DNA of 64,000 nucleotides, from assembly GCA_029931535.1 (NCBI GenBank), contig JAQPZY010001579.1:395001-459000 (forward strand), in the 5' to 3' direction. The notes under the pieces were generated by a model. The model made no database searches, was not told where the DNA came from, and saw only the letters and a list, made by a program, of their open reading frames with translations. This stretch comes from Margaritifera margaritifera. Taxonomy: Eukaryota; Mollusca; Bivalvia; Unionida; Margaritiferidae. Shown piece after piece: positions 49,255-61,339 of this stretch (its first letter is position 1; each line of letters starts with the position of its first letter). The translations under genes and the position numbers were made by a program.

Positions 49255-50465
49255 CAGCTGAAGAGTTATAGTTCGTTCAGCTTAGCATCTTTTATGATAT
49301 CCGTGTCAGTAGCTTATTGAATTTTCAGATCAATGTCTTGATATGTAGATACATTTAAATAATTTAAACATCATCAGCATCATCTAGTTTTCATTAAACT
49401 AATTTACGTTTTTGCTTAATGTATGTTTGTGATATTATGTGTCTAATGAGTAGACTATGTTTGTTTACCTGTGACACACGACGTTACCATAATTGCTTAG
49501 TCCTGTATCAAAAATTAACTCTTCCATAACTCCATTGCTAACATGACTGATTATATGTGCACATACCACTTTTTTCAGGATATATCGAACGAGTAGTGTT
49601 GTTTTGTATGTTGATACAAACGGGGTTGAAATCATTCGTGCGCGAAACGAATTCGGTAACTTTAGCATCATTTTGAGAGGCTCGTGTGACAATTCATGGA
49701 GCAACAGTCTCGGATATAATTCGCGATGCTGAGCTAAACGAACTATAACAGCATTGTCATGGTCTTAGCACGCATCCTGTTTCTATATTCCAAGCGAAAT
49801 CTGTAACCCAATTATCGTTTGTTTGTTGTTTATTTTTTTGTTTGTTTTGTTTTATGTGTCGTATTCCTTTTTAGTAGTTATTTGTTCCTTGGCTGAGTTT
49901 TTTTTCAGCCTCTGATGGCTTCTATGCATCCAAATACCGCCACATATTGACGTTGGAAATCGGAAGTAGCACGTGTTATCAGACATTGCATAGATCCAGA
50001 AGAGTCTTTAGTTGAAGTTACAAGCATCTAGTGAACGCAGATTAAATGAGAGTTTTTATCTTCTCATTTCACCCCGATTCACGAGTGGTCATCAGAAACA
50101 AATCACCGTTATTTTTTTATTCACTTGGTTCCTAATATTTCTTTCAATATCATAAAGATATAAAATTTGTAGATAAAATGTACTTGATATGCCTAAAATT
50201 CCAACTGGTCAGACGGTATGGCTACTCATTTTTTCCCCCAGTCCGCCGTGAAATTGGCTGGCTTTGAACCGGAGGGCCAGCGGCTATTTCGCATATTGGT
50301 CAAGGGGCAGTGAATCATGATAGTTACGTTTTTTTTTTTTTTTTATTTATTTATTTATTTTTATTTTATAGGTAATATACATTACAATTGTTCAAATAAG
50401 CATATGTTTATACAATAAAGAAAGCAAGTATTGTAGTAAATTTTACGTTTCTCCGATAACAAATA
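49255..50465. other. No supported gene
   Basis: AT-rich sequence. A 14-T run followed by (TTTA)n lies at 50331-50365. Confidence 0.5.
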
Positions 50466-50469
50466 CCCG

Positions 50470-50548
50470 ATCATATTAACGTTATGAAAATAAGCTTGCT
50501 ACCTCCTGATGGTAGGTAGCAAGTATATTTTCCTAACGTTAATGTGAT
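50470..50548. repeat. Near-perfect 35-bp hairpin with a 9-base loop
   Basis: The left arm 50470-50504 and right arm 50514-50548 are inverted copies around CCTGATGGT, with only a few mismatches over 35 bp. Both contain ATTAACGTTA and CTTGCTACCT. No other copy was noticed in the window. Confidence 0.9.
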
Positions 50549-50549
50549 T

Positions 50550-52720
50550 GGAGAATGTATTCAAAGGAGACAAAATGACAAGTGCTCTGTTCCAGATTTA
50601 TTGTGTCATGTACTATGTGAGCTGTTCGAATATATAATAGCACACTCAAATTTAACATAATAATGGGGCCAGAGCCAAGTTTAATATCAAAAATGAAAAG
50701 CGTTTTAATGTCAATAACCATAAAATGTGACCCTTTAATAGGAAAATACAGCTTCAATAAGGCTTTACCTTACTGAACAGTAGTGTTGATCTCTCTCATG
50801 AAGACCTAAGCCGCGTTTCCGAGGTACTATATAATAGTGTGGTAGTATGAACTAATCCTGGTGATTTTTACTGGGTACATTGGACATGTCCTAATGAGGC
50901 CTTGCTATCACCATCTGACTGCTGGAAGGCATCCAAGCTAATCAAACTCTACTACCTTGTTCCAAATATTAGACCAGACCTGAAAAGGGATAAAATGTCT
51001 TTCTTAATCTCATAGATTAGTAAGATATTGGTAAATGAAGTGAAATTGTGTTAGAATTAGAGATTTTAAAATAACATTAAGTGTGCAAGCACAGCAAGAA
51101 AATATTAAAATTGACATAGAGTGTATATGGAGATTAAGAATGAAAAGATTTTACCATAAGTAAGCTAATTCGGGATGGAAATGTCATTTTGGGACATTTT
51201 AAATATGATCAAAAATGAACTTATTATTAATTATTTTAATGAAATACAAATTGTGTTGATTATTAGTTTATCACCGACAGGTTTCAAACAATAAAGAATA
51301 TAAATTAGTTAATAATATGAAAGTCATCAAAATAAGTTCTTTTGAATACTGTTTGAGTATTTTTCTTGCTTGTGAGTAATAATTGTGCAGCCCTGCGGAT
51401 TTTGTTAGCCATTCATATTCAATTCTTTTTTCCCAAGATCTTGACATTCAGCAGATTCAATGCCAAGTGGTTCATGATTAATTTCAGGGGTCTGTTTATA
51501 ATTTGCTGTATTGTACGAAAGCTTGTTTCTGTCAGTCAAAACCAAGGTTAAACATATAAACAAAACTTACTCCCCCTCTCCCAATCAACACAAGTTGACT
51601 AACTGGGGCGGTTTAAAATCTGACCCATTGACGATTCCTTGCTAATTTTCTCATATCATCGGCTCGGGAGTTACATTGCCATTAAAGAGACATTAAAAGC
51701 AGTTTTGACATATACGATTTAAGTACCTTATTGATCATTAATTGGCCACTTCTACTAAAAAAAGTCTCAATTGTTTCGTATATTGCCCACTTGGAACCAG
51801 TTTCGGCAATAATACGCTTTTAGTATGTCACACAGTGCCTATACTTTGTTCTTATTGGTGTCTCTTGTTGATTAACAATCTATTTGAGTCCAATTTAAAC
51901 AATACTCACCAAGCAGAATTGAATGTAGACTCTTCACTTCCTGGCATACTCATCAACACTGGCTTCAGGTAGACAAAATACAAAGTAGTCCGTGCATTTC
52001 GAGTTAATGTGGCCTTCTAATTATCAGTAATGTACTTAAATCATATATAGCAAACAAGTTTAGGGATGTCTCCATTTAAGTGACTGAACGGGCGGAGGTT
52101 ATATGAAAATTAACATGGAATAGATGAGGGTCAGATTTCAAACAACGCCAGTTAGTCACCTTCTGTTGATTGGTAGAAGGGGAGTGAGTGTTGTTAATAT
52201 TTGTTCCTTTTCTACCTGAAAGAAATATAATGTCCGTGTTTTAGAACCAGACTAATGTAACAAGGCAACTTCCTCGTGGTATATTGTTACGCTTCAATCA
52301 GATAATATTTTGACAAATGATTTAGATGCCTTGACTATCGTAACTGTACTGTTAAGAAGGAGAACACAGTTAAGTAGTGGTGCATTTAAGTACAAAGAGT
52401 GCGCCGCTTTCAGTTTTTAGGGACTACCTTGGCTTATCAGTGACATTTTTATTGTGCCACTCTAGATTTAACCATGAGTATCATTTTAATATTTGTCTTG
52501 AATTCTAGTACTAAATGTGTTTGTTTTTATTTTTATTTTTTTCTTGGGGGGGGGGGGGGTTTCATCCAGTGGGTCGTATGGATGAAGTAGATGATAGTTT
52601 TAAAATCACTACTTCTCCTGAATAAGACATTGAATTTAGCATTTGTCTCGCTCCAGATGTTACTTAATAGGAAGCAACTTCTTTACTGGATTGGAAATTT
52701 CTATTCTCTCTTTTAAAGCA
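50550..52720. other. No supported gene
   Basis: AT-rich sequence with short frames only. A 14-G run lies at 52546-52559. Confidence 0.5.
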
Positions 52721-52722
52721 CC

Positions 52723-52781
52723 ATATAATAATAATAATAATAATAATAATAAGAAGAAGAAGAAGATGAAGAAGAAGAATA
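52723..52781. repeat. (AAT)n then (AAG)n microsatellite
   Basis: Trinucleotide runs directly upstream of the DIRS-type element. Confidence 0.95.
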
Positions 52782-53076
52782 AGTGTGAAAACGAAGATCA
52801 TAAATATTGGTTTAATATCAATAATACTTAATCAGATGCTATTACGTAGCTGGCTCTTTTCAGGACTGAAAATACCCCGACCATATGATGAGAATTCTTC
52901 CTCCCATAGGGTGACTGGAAAGTTCCAGAATTCTGGAACGCCCCTTGTCCACCCATAGCTACTTTGCAACTGAGAGACAATGGGTCGCATAGTCCTGCCT
53001 CCCAGGAATGAGAGAGGGACGAAGACGTCCTTCCTGTCTTCGTCGATTCGTACGAGTTTGATAAGCTCAGGTCGAC

Positions 53077-53518
53077 ATGGCACCTCCTCCCTTCGGGTCC
53101 CCTGTCTCCTACCATACTTCGGCCAAAGAGGCAGAGGAGGAAGAGATCTGGTCTTTTGATAAAGTGATAAACATGATTTATCGTCTTTTGCTCAGTGATC
53201 TGTGTCCCAACGGACACTAAAATTCATTCCAGCTTGGAAAAACTTTCTGGGGCTAACTCTCGACCAGATCTCTTCTTGCTACCTCACTCGGCTAATGTAA
53301 AGGAACTTTCCCAAATATTTAGTAAGGACCAGGAATTTGCTAGACAACGTAATGGGTGGTCTGTCGTCCCACCCTACCCCCGTACGTTGAGATTCTTGGT
53401 CTCTGCAGCTAACTATAAGGTTCATACCCCTTCCTGGCCCATTAAACCTCCCACTTTGGATGCTGAAACGGCACAATTGGTATTTCCACAGGGATCTGGG
53501 TTCACCTTTCCGTTATAA
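53077..53518 (+). pseudogene. DIRS gag-like frame, frameshifted
   Basis: From ATG at 53077 the frame reads KEAEEEEIWSFDKVINMIYR and LLLSDLCPNG and then stops. A +1 shift continues from about 53195 with HSSLEKLSGANSRPDLFLLP, then RQRNGWSVVPPYP and VSAANYKVHTPSWP, ending at 53518. The acidic start followed by a hydrophobic WSF..IN.IY helix and a Pro-rich middle fits DIRS gag-like proteins. The product is usually a few hundred residues, so this copy is frameshifted and probably shortened. The match is by overall pattern and by its position inside the inverted repeats. Confidence 0.6.
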
Positions 53519-53889
53519 CACTGGAAATTGTGGAACAAAATGCTAGGTCACTAGTAACCATAGTCTTGCATACCGACCACTCTTAGGCAGCAGCCTACTG
53601 AAGGAGGAATCTCTGTTGCCAGCTGTACTTCATCTTTTGTTGGAAGCAGTGGCGAAAACATCTAGGCACGCGTTATCCTTGTCCATGTTTTATTAGATCA
53701 GCTTATCCGCCTCTGCAATGATGTTGCTCTGGACACATCCAAGGTCTTTTTGGAGCACAATGAGAAAGGCTACTCCCCTGGAGGCAAAAACAATCTTCAG
53801 AGAGCCCATTACCTCCTTGGCTTCTCAGGATTTGAGAGACCAACAACACCAGTCATAGGAATCCGCTCCTGGCCTATCGAAACCGGCCA

Positions 53890-54442
53890 AGAATCGAAAT
53901 CATCCTGAACGGCCACAGTGTCGTAGGTAAAGTTCTTTAAAACCACGCAGCCCATTGAAAACAACAAAAGCATTTCAGAGCTCTGCCTTGGAATCCGGGT
54001 CCAAAAAGGTCCATAGAGAAAGTTTGTTAGGGCTTTACGCATTTTTTTTTTGGCAGTTTCTAAAGGGAAAAGAAAGGATAGGAACCGTTTTTTCCTCCCC
54101 TTTAAGAATTCAGCTGATATTTCAGCTTCCACCATTTCGAGGTGGATCGCAATAACCATCAAGAGAGCTTATCAGCCCCTTACCGAGAGGGTCCTTTCAT
54201 TCATGAAAATTAAAGCCCATGAGGTTCAAACTATTGCTACCTCATGGGTATATCTAACTCATTCGTCTCTGGAGGATGTGGTGAAAGCCGCGTTTGGGCG
54301 ATCTCACACTACCTTCCCCCCATTTTACCTTCGCTCTTTGGGTTATCAAAGCGAAGGCATATTTTCTTTTGGTCCGATTGACGTAGCTCAAAAAGTGGCC
54401 CATGTGTATGCCATCCGGCAGAAGTCTTCTATTCAATGGTGA
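53890..54442 (+). pseudogene. DIRS tyrosine recombinase, C-terminal part
   Basis: An open 130-codon piece (54050-54442) contains NSADISASTISRWI, KAHEVQTIATSWVYLTH, SLEDVVKAAFGRSHTTF and FYLRSLGYQSEGIF, in the order of the DIRS-type tyrosine recombinase catalytic region. The probable nucleophile is the Tyr of FYLRSL. The HxxR box reads HEVQ, so the usual catalytic Arg is lost. The preceding part (53890-54050) is decayed and in other frames. Such enzymes integrate circular DIRS DNA without an endonuclease. This copy is very unlikely to be active. Confidence 0.8.
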
Positions 54443-55029
54443 GAGTGAGCATTCTTTGTGTTTGTTTTTCTTTCACCAGTTGTGGGATCATCAACCCTTC
54501 TACCAAACTAATACTAATATTAAAATGTTATCTTTTTAAGAGGGTGGTAAAACTATTTTTAATGATGTAATATTTACCTGTTGGTATTACCATATTCCCT
54601 CCTTCCACCTCGCACTGATGTCCCACTAGTTTAGGCTACGTCCTGAAAAGAATGAAATACACTGCGCATAAGCAAGGTAGCTACCGGGAGGACTAGGGGC
54701 GTTCTAGAATTCTGGAACTTTCTAGTCACAATATTCAAGGATGACTTCTTATCATACGTGAGGGGTAGTTTCCGTCCGGAAAAAGCCAGCTAGGCAACAG
54801 CAATATGTGGGTACTACATCATTAAATATAGTTTTTGCCCCCCCCCACCCCCATCCCATCCACTCACACACATACACACACAGCCACATGTTATTCGTTC
54901 ACAAGAAAAATAAATTTTCTTTTTAATTTCTCTTTTTAAATGTGATGCTTTTATTTTAGCTTGGCATGGATTACAACCCAGTAGTATTCGGATATGTCTT
55001 AAAGTGCTCAATAAATCTAGCAAATACAC

Positions 55030-56120
55030 ATTTTATCGACATACACCATAGTAGGTTGTTCACTATGTAGGATCATGCTCAAAAAGTAGGTGGATCCCAA
55101 TAGCAATTACATCTATTAATCTGTCTATCCATAATATAATTTGGTTTCTGCGGCATAACTTCATAAAGAATGACTGGCTCGACATTAAACTAAGTATATA
55201 CCCTTTTCAGGAGGAAAGGAAATAACTTTTGATTATAAGCTGTCAAGGTTAAGGTCAGAATTTAAATGAATATCTATAATTGGTTTTCGGAGCTAGTATT
55301 AATGCTGGTTTGAAGGTCTGTCGCTTTACTTTGTATGCAGACCTTTTTTGGATAGGGAACTTTGACACTGATTTCGCGGTAATGGTTTCAAGCTAAAGTT
55401 TGGTGCTGTACATATCTTATTCATACCAAATCTTTAGCTTTTTCGGCATAAAAGTGCACAGGATTAAAGAGTAAGCATAAGATATGGTTATTCACCTTCT
55501 TGTAGTCAAGGTCAAAGAACAAGGTCTTATTCCTCATCATGCATGTAGCATGTTGACTTAGAGAACTCGGCCAGCTAACTTCAACTACAACACCAATAGT
55601 GAGCAAAACTTTCAAACAATATCTTCTATTTTGTTATTAGTGTTTATGTTAAAGAAAACACTTCATCACCTCACTAATTCCCAGCTTGACATTACTGCAA
55701 TAGTATTGGCCATCTCTTGTTGTACCATCGGTCAATTCATATTTGCGTCTTCCGCAGCATAACTTTATATAAAAAAATGACCAGATCAACTCTTGAATCT
55801 ACGTAGACTTTCAATGGAAAAGGAAGGTTGCTATTGATTTTGAGTGAACAAGATCAAAGTCCAAGATAACAGTTTCAATTACTACATTAGAATTAGTTTA
55901 TGTGACTTATTTTAATGCTGAGTTAGTAGATTACCATCTTACTTGATAGGCAAACATTTAATGGATATGAGAAGATTACTATTAGTTTTACGGTCATGGT
56001 ATCAAAGTAAAGGTCATGGTTGTATGATGTATTAATAGCCCAATTTCTGCAGCATATTGCTATTTTTGGATAAGAAGGAGACAGTGATACAACTTAAAAG
56101 AGTTACGACCAGCAAAATGT
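55030..56120. repeat. Degenerate long-period repeat (roughly 500-600 bp units)
   Basis: The landmark TTTGG.TTCTGCGGCATAACTT with AT.AA..ATGACTGG at about 55140 recurs near 55745 as TTGCGTCTTCCGCAGCATAACTT followed by AAATGACCAG. Each is followed by a GGAAAGGAA.TAAC..TTGATT block and an AAGGTCA-type block. Two diverged units are visible. Confidence 0.6.
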
Positions 56121-56144
56121 TTAATTGTCAGTTTCTTTTCTAGG

Positions 56145-56580
56145 TCGTTTAGTAGAGTTATAGACCCTGATTGTCGGACCCCACTCACTTTTGTTTCCAC
56201 GTAATAGCTCCATAAATTACCATTAGACTTTAACCAAATGTCATATGCAGCTTGTTATTGACAAGAACTTGGATGAGCTTGATTGTTAGCATTCTGTATT
56301 GTTATTAAGTAGAGTTGTAGCCCCTGGTTGTCGAACCCATCGGCTTTTGTTTCTGCACAACTCCTATAATTATTATTGGATTTCATCCAAATTTAGTTTT
56401 CAGCTTGCTATTGATTGGACTTTCTCCGACTTCAGTTTTCAGTATTCTGCAACGTTTAGAGGATTTATATCCCTTGATTGTCAGACCCACTAACTTTATT
56501 TTCTGCAAAACAACTCTGTTAATTATTATTGGATTTCAACCGTTTTTTACGGGCATCTTGAAATTGACGAGGCCAATGAA
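56145..56580. repeat. Tandem array, three copies, period about 155-165 bp
   Basis: The landmark AGAGTT.TAG.CCCTG.TTGTCG.ACCC occurs near 56152, 56310 and 56456. Each is followed by TTTTGTTTCTGCA.AACTC, ATTATTGGATTTCA.CC and a CAGCTTG.TATTGA block. The frames at 56299 and 56405 are read-through. Confidence 0.85.
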
Positions 56581-56589
56581 AAGCATGGG

Positions 56590-57660
56590 ACATAAATTGA
56601 TGGAATTGGTTTGTACACTGAAAGATTGAACGACTGACGTACCTATTTTTGCGAGGCCACAAGACGGCTGTTGTGGCGTTGTGACAGGCCATCGGACCAG
56701 AACCAGCATTTATTCTTCAGTTGTGACAGTGATTTTATTTTCAAACTATCTGAATTACAAATATGCATATAGTTTACACTGATGTTGTGCATATCTGGCC
56801 AGGCTTTAGTAAAAGTGTCTCTGCTTGAGTATGTTCTAGGCTCATAACTGAGAACCTCTGTACAATTTTAGGGCGGCCAATTCAAGATCAGTTCCTTAAT
56901 ATTAAGTCCCAAAATAATTAATTTGTTTCAAACTATAGGTTTAATGCAGTTTTCTGATGGTAATTAACAAACAATCAGCATACAAAATTTGAGTTTTACT
57001 CCGAGACATTTTGTAAAAGCGAGACCTGGACAATTCATTGTATAGAATAAAGTATTAGCTGCTATCAGTATGCATATATAAATATGTGCAAATTATGCTG
57101 ACACTATTGACATGACAATGAATGTCAGTGATCATATGTCATGAACATATGCAATATCTAAGTCATGCAACCTCATGGATTGAAAAATTGCCAGGAATGT
57201 ATGCATAGTTAGGAATGGTTACGAGCCGTATATAGTTATATTTCATCACAGTAAAACAAAAGCTAGCATTGTACTTGTAAAGGCCTTCACAATTCAGTTA
57301 GAAAGATTAATATACATCACGTTCTGTTCATTTAACTGTGCAACAATTGGCTTTGCGCGTGTTACTTATCTACCGGATTATTACCAAGAAGTCTTTTTCC
57401 GAGAAGTCTATATTTAGTACAGTATTTTTGTTATCAAAGTACACGACAGTTTAACTATTGCAGATGTAAGTATTTATTCATTTGTTAGAACACAACTGAA
57501 AATCTTATAATTAACAAGAAAAATTAACTGAACTATGTTGGCTCATCTAAGACAACTATATGGTGACCAAAGAAGAGATGTGTTTTTCTGATAAGGATTA
57601 TTTTTGTTATTTTTTTTATATATTTTTTTTATTCAGTTTATACGTTTACACCAAATGGCA
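56590..57660. other. No supported gene
   Basis: AT-rich sequence without exons, element ends or repeats that I can support. Confidence 0.5.
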
Positions 57661-57669
57661 CTATTTTTA

Positions 57670-58633
57670 AAGCGCATTTCAGGAGGGAAAAAAATATAAA
57701 ATAAATCCATCTATTTTAATGATTTATATACCAAAAAATGATTCTGATATGGTATATTATTTTGCGATGTTTCCTTGCACGAATCTAAAATTAAGGCGAA
57801 CCATATGTCCAGGAGATAATGTAGCCATTATCCATTATGTACAAGTTCATTCTGCTGACGTAATGTTGTTAAAATTCATAAGTCCAGCAGTATTGTTGCA
57901 TAACTCATCGACGACACATAGCTGTCCCACAATTCTCTTTGCGCTATCGACCATATATAACTATCCAACAACGCCCTTTGTGTTGTTTACTTGCACTATT
58001 TTCAACTCTACGGAACTTATTTTAATCAAGACGAAACATATATGAGGAGATAATGTAACCAGGTATTGCTGAGCATTCTGCTTAGGTATGCGCTTTGTGC
58101 ACTTGAACTTTTGTTTAGTGTCATTGGATAATTAACCCTTGATTATCTTATGTTCATTGTTTTTTGACAAAGTCAGTACAAAAATCTAACACAAAGGAGC
58201 GTTACATATACTACGCATTGAAATCTACTGACCTTAGATGAACTATACCATGCCTACCCTAACAAACACTGCACCTAAATCGATATATTTAGAACAGATT
58301 ATTGATCATTGAACAAAGCAAATGTAATTTCCATTCACTGAGCAAGGCTGAATGATATTTTATTCTTGGATTCACCTTGCACAAGGGCCACCGAAAGCTT
58401 CGCTACGAAAAGTACTATTACGTGACTTTAACATGTCTCTACGTGCACAATTGAGCACCATGTTAACCATAATAAGATACGAATATTGACCAGTCTACAT
58501 CAGTGGTGATACACTAATATTTACATATGTCGTAACGTAAGTAGAATGAGACAAATGGACAAGTACTCTTTAATTTAGATAAATTGCAACCATTCGTCTG
58601 CCCATGCCACATATACTCACAGAGATACATACA

Positions 58634-58708
<75 letters not shown>

Positions 58709-59300
58709 CAACTCCCTGTGCTGTGTTTCCTTGCACGAATTTAAAATGAAGACGAACCATATGTCAGGAGATAATGTAGCCATTATATATGTGTTCATTT
58801 TGGTGACGTAATGTTGCTAAAACCCGTAAGTTCAGCAGTAATGTTGCATAGGGTTGCATAACTCATTGACGACATATCACTATCCCTCAACTTTCTTTTG
58901 CACTGTATACTTGCACGATTTTCAACTCTACGGAATTTATTTTAATCAAGACGAACCCTATATGAGGAGATAATGTAACCAGGTGTTATCGCGCATTCTG
59001 CTTAGGTAATGTTGTTAAATCGCATGCGCTTTGTGCAGTTGAACTTCCTACATTTTCCAAGAAGACAATATTTATTATAGTATTTTCGTTATCAATGTAC
59101 ATAACAGATCAGCTAGCTTCTATTGTGGTTTGATTTTTCGAAGCGAAACATCTTGCAGAGGTAAATATTTTTCATATAAAAGAATTATAATGAACAGATT
59201 ATTGTTAATCACTGGCATATCTAGGAAAACTCTGACCAGTGGAGAAATGTATTCGTCTGATAATGATTTTTGTTTAGTTTATGCATGTTTACGCAATATA
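57670..59300 (+). repeat. Block C, left part, with an internal duplication
   Basis: 57770-58070 and 58722-59010 are copies of each other (GTTTCCTTGCACGAAT.TAAAAT, GGAGATAATGTAGCCATTAT, CAACTCTACGGAA.TTATTT). 58140-58570 pairs with block B at 40060-40490. 58855-59270 pairs with block A at 14090-14480. Frames here are short and unsupported. Confidence 0.85.
58637..58704. repeat. (TA)n microsatellite
   Basis: Pure AT alternation between the two internal copies of block C. The overlapping frames are artefacts. Confidence 0.97.
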
Positions 59301-60500
59301 GCACATTTATTTTAAAGCGCATTTTAGGACAAAATAATTGATACAATGAACTTGATATGAATCCATCTATTTTAATGATTGATGTACCACACAAATTATT
59401 CTGATACGATATATTTTACAATAACTTGCAGCAATAGTGAAGTTTAAAACTTACATGTCAAGCATGATACAGTTTACCTGTAGATTAAAGACAGAACAAT
59501 CTTCGAGCATATACGATGTCTGTTGATATAACAAAGTAGTTTGTACACAGAGACAACTATGATATTGAATGTTAAAGTAAACTTATACTTAAAGTTTTCA
59601 GACTGCACAATTATGCTGAAATGTTGAATTTCTCTTAGCAAATATTGGGTACAACCAGAACAAAATGACGGACGCATGTATTGGGTACAGCCAGAACGAA
59701 AGGAAGGACTCAAGTAATTGGAAGGTTGAGTACAAACTTGCTGATTCTTAAAGTCTTCTCCATAAAAACGTTTTCGCCTTCTTTCTTCTTCTTCTTCCTC
59801 TTCTTTTTCTTCTTCCAGCAATTTATCAGAAACATAACCAAACATAAACAGCAAAAGTAGCTGGTCTATCAGATTATTTTGTTTTATTGCGTGTTCCTTT
59901 TCAAATTCTATCTACAATAATTTTGCTATTGAAATTATCAAATCCTGATTTTTTGCTTATTTCCAAAAATTACTCTTTTAGTTATTATCTTTGTTGCTAA
60001 CGAATATTCCCGGCTATATCGATTAAGGCCATTTCCTTTCAACGAGCAATGTTGAATATTGGCATTAGATTCATGGATTCACCTTTGACAAGAGCCACAT
60101 ATAAGATCTATTGTAAGAAGTTAGTTTCAAGTGATCTTGGCATGTCGATAAGTACGCGTTAGTGCACAGTGGTAACCATAGTGAGATACTAAATATTGAC
60201 ATATCTACATCGGGTATAGCATGGTGATTTACTGATATTTACCTATGTCGTGTATCCGATCGATTGCAAATACACCGGCACTACCTATGCTGACAAACAC
60301 TGTGCTTTAAGTGATAGAGTCACAATAAATTATTGATAACAGAACACAATCAACGCCATATCCGTTCAATGCACGTCGTTCCCAAGCCTGATATCCGATT
60401 TTGTGCCTGGGGAACGCTTAGAATCTATGTGTAGTCAAAAGTTTTCACTGTTCCGATCCCGTATGTTTACGCGTTGCAAGATCGAATTTTTGCAAGTCGC

Positions 60501-60508
60501 TTATATAA
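60501..60508 (+). promoter_or_regulatory. Candidate TATA box
   Basis: TTATATAA lies 43 bases upstream of the ATG at 60544, a spacing that would start transcription just before the ATG. A G/C-rich stretch (GGCGTGGCGGGACC) follows. The block A copy has a mutated version (TTTATAGAAGG) with the same G/C-rich stretch next to it. Confidence 0.45.
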
Positions 60509-60543
60509 GGCGTGGCGGGACCTAGTCTTTTGGAGGGTATAAA

Positions 60544-61264
60544 ATGGGCAAAAGTAGCCGTAGTAAAGTGAGAGTTGGGTCAATTGTTAGTTGGTATGAT
60601 AGGGTCATTGGCTTCATACAATCACTTGAAATCTTTTTTGTATTCATATACAGTACCATGCAAACGTTCTTTCGGAGATTGTGCTGTCAAGCAGTGCATG
60701 TTCTGAATATAAAGGTCATCAAGTTTAATTTTTTCCAAAAGCCTGTCAATATCTTTTCGGCATTTGTTTACATGCCTAAACTTACATATTTGCCTCCGAT
60801 TTAGTACTGGGTTGTTTTGATCATGCACATATTATTTTTTTATAAAAGAATAGCTCTTTGTTTTTGGCCTTGGTTCAACTGTAGACCTTCGCTAACTTAA
60901 CTCTGCATCTATTTTTTGTATTATAATCGTCGTAATTAACTATCTATCCATTGCACCCTGTGAGCTTCATCATATAGTTCCACTGTATTGAGTGTATATG
61001 CGCAGCATAAAATATTTAAATTAAGTTTGCTTTTTTTGTATTTAGAAATGTCGTAGTATTCTGGTTAAATGTGCACTGAATCCATTCTTGTTAATGCCTT
61101 TTTCTTTGGCAACTTTGACTGTGACAGCCTTGACTGTACTTGGGTTTGGAATTTACACATCAAAGCAGGTTGTTGTTTCAACAAATGTTGACAGTGGCAT
61201 TGGTAGTTCACGACTTTCTACTGTGAATGTGCAGACTATATCGGATGAGGGCGACAGCGCTTGA
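60544..61264 (+). CDS. Putative two-exon gene for a small single-pass membrane protein in the repeat family
   Basis: Exon 1 is 60544-60567 (eight residues, MGKSSRSK) and ends at a GTGAGA donor. The intron ends in a pyrimidine tract with TTTAG at 61041-61045. Exon 2 (61046-61264) is open in the matching phase 0 and ends at TGA. The product would be 80 residues. It starts basic, has a hydrophobic helix at about residues 21-45 (core FSLATLTVTALTVLGFGIY), and ends in a Ser/Thr/Asp-rich tail finishing SDEGDSA. The acceptor, exon 2 and terminal motif are recognisable in the diverged block A copy at 11656-11877, so exon 2 is very probably a real ancestral exon. Exon 1 is less certain because the block A start differs. 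I know no family for it. Its position opposite minus-strand element genes suggests a membrane protein of that element. Confidence 0.45.
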
Positions 61265-61339
61265 AGCGGCTGCCATTATTTCACAATTTCTAAAATACAG
61301 GCGCAACCAGGCGAAAAGGCAATAATAGGTCATTTTGGC

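Larger units (their letters stand above)
52837..54802 (+). mobile_element. DIRS-type retrotransposon deletion derivative with inverted termini
   Basis: The ends are inverted repeats. The left starts TGCTATTACGTAGCTGGCT and continues with GAAA.TACCCC and AAGTTCCAGAATTCT.GAACG. The right end (about 54655-54802) carries the same strings in reverse complement. Inside, in order, are a gag-like frame and the C-terminal part of a DIRS tyrosine recombinase. The RT, RNase H and methyltransferase-like regions expected between them are missing, so the 1966-bp copy is an internal deletion. There is no obvious target duplication, as usual for DIRS elements. It could have been mobilised in trans, but its own frames are broken. 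Confidence 0.85.
59330..61270 (+). repeat. Block C, middle part, partner of 10290-11900 and 38770-39560
   Basis: Collinear with block A at 10290-11900 over its distal two thirds and with block B over its start. It contains the best-preserved copy of the small membrane-protein gene at 60544-61264. Confidence 0.85.

Noticed and set aside
52828..53217. 129-codon minus-strand frame over the DIRS left terminus
   Set aside because: It overlaps the inverted terminal repeat and the start of the + strand gag-like frame, so it is an antisense shadow.
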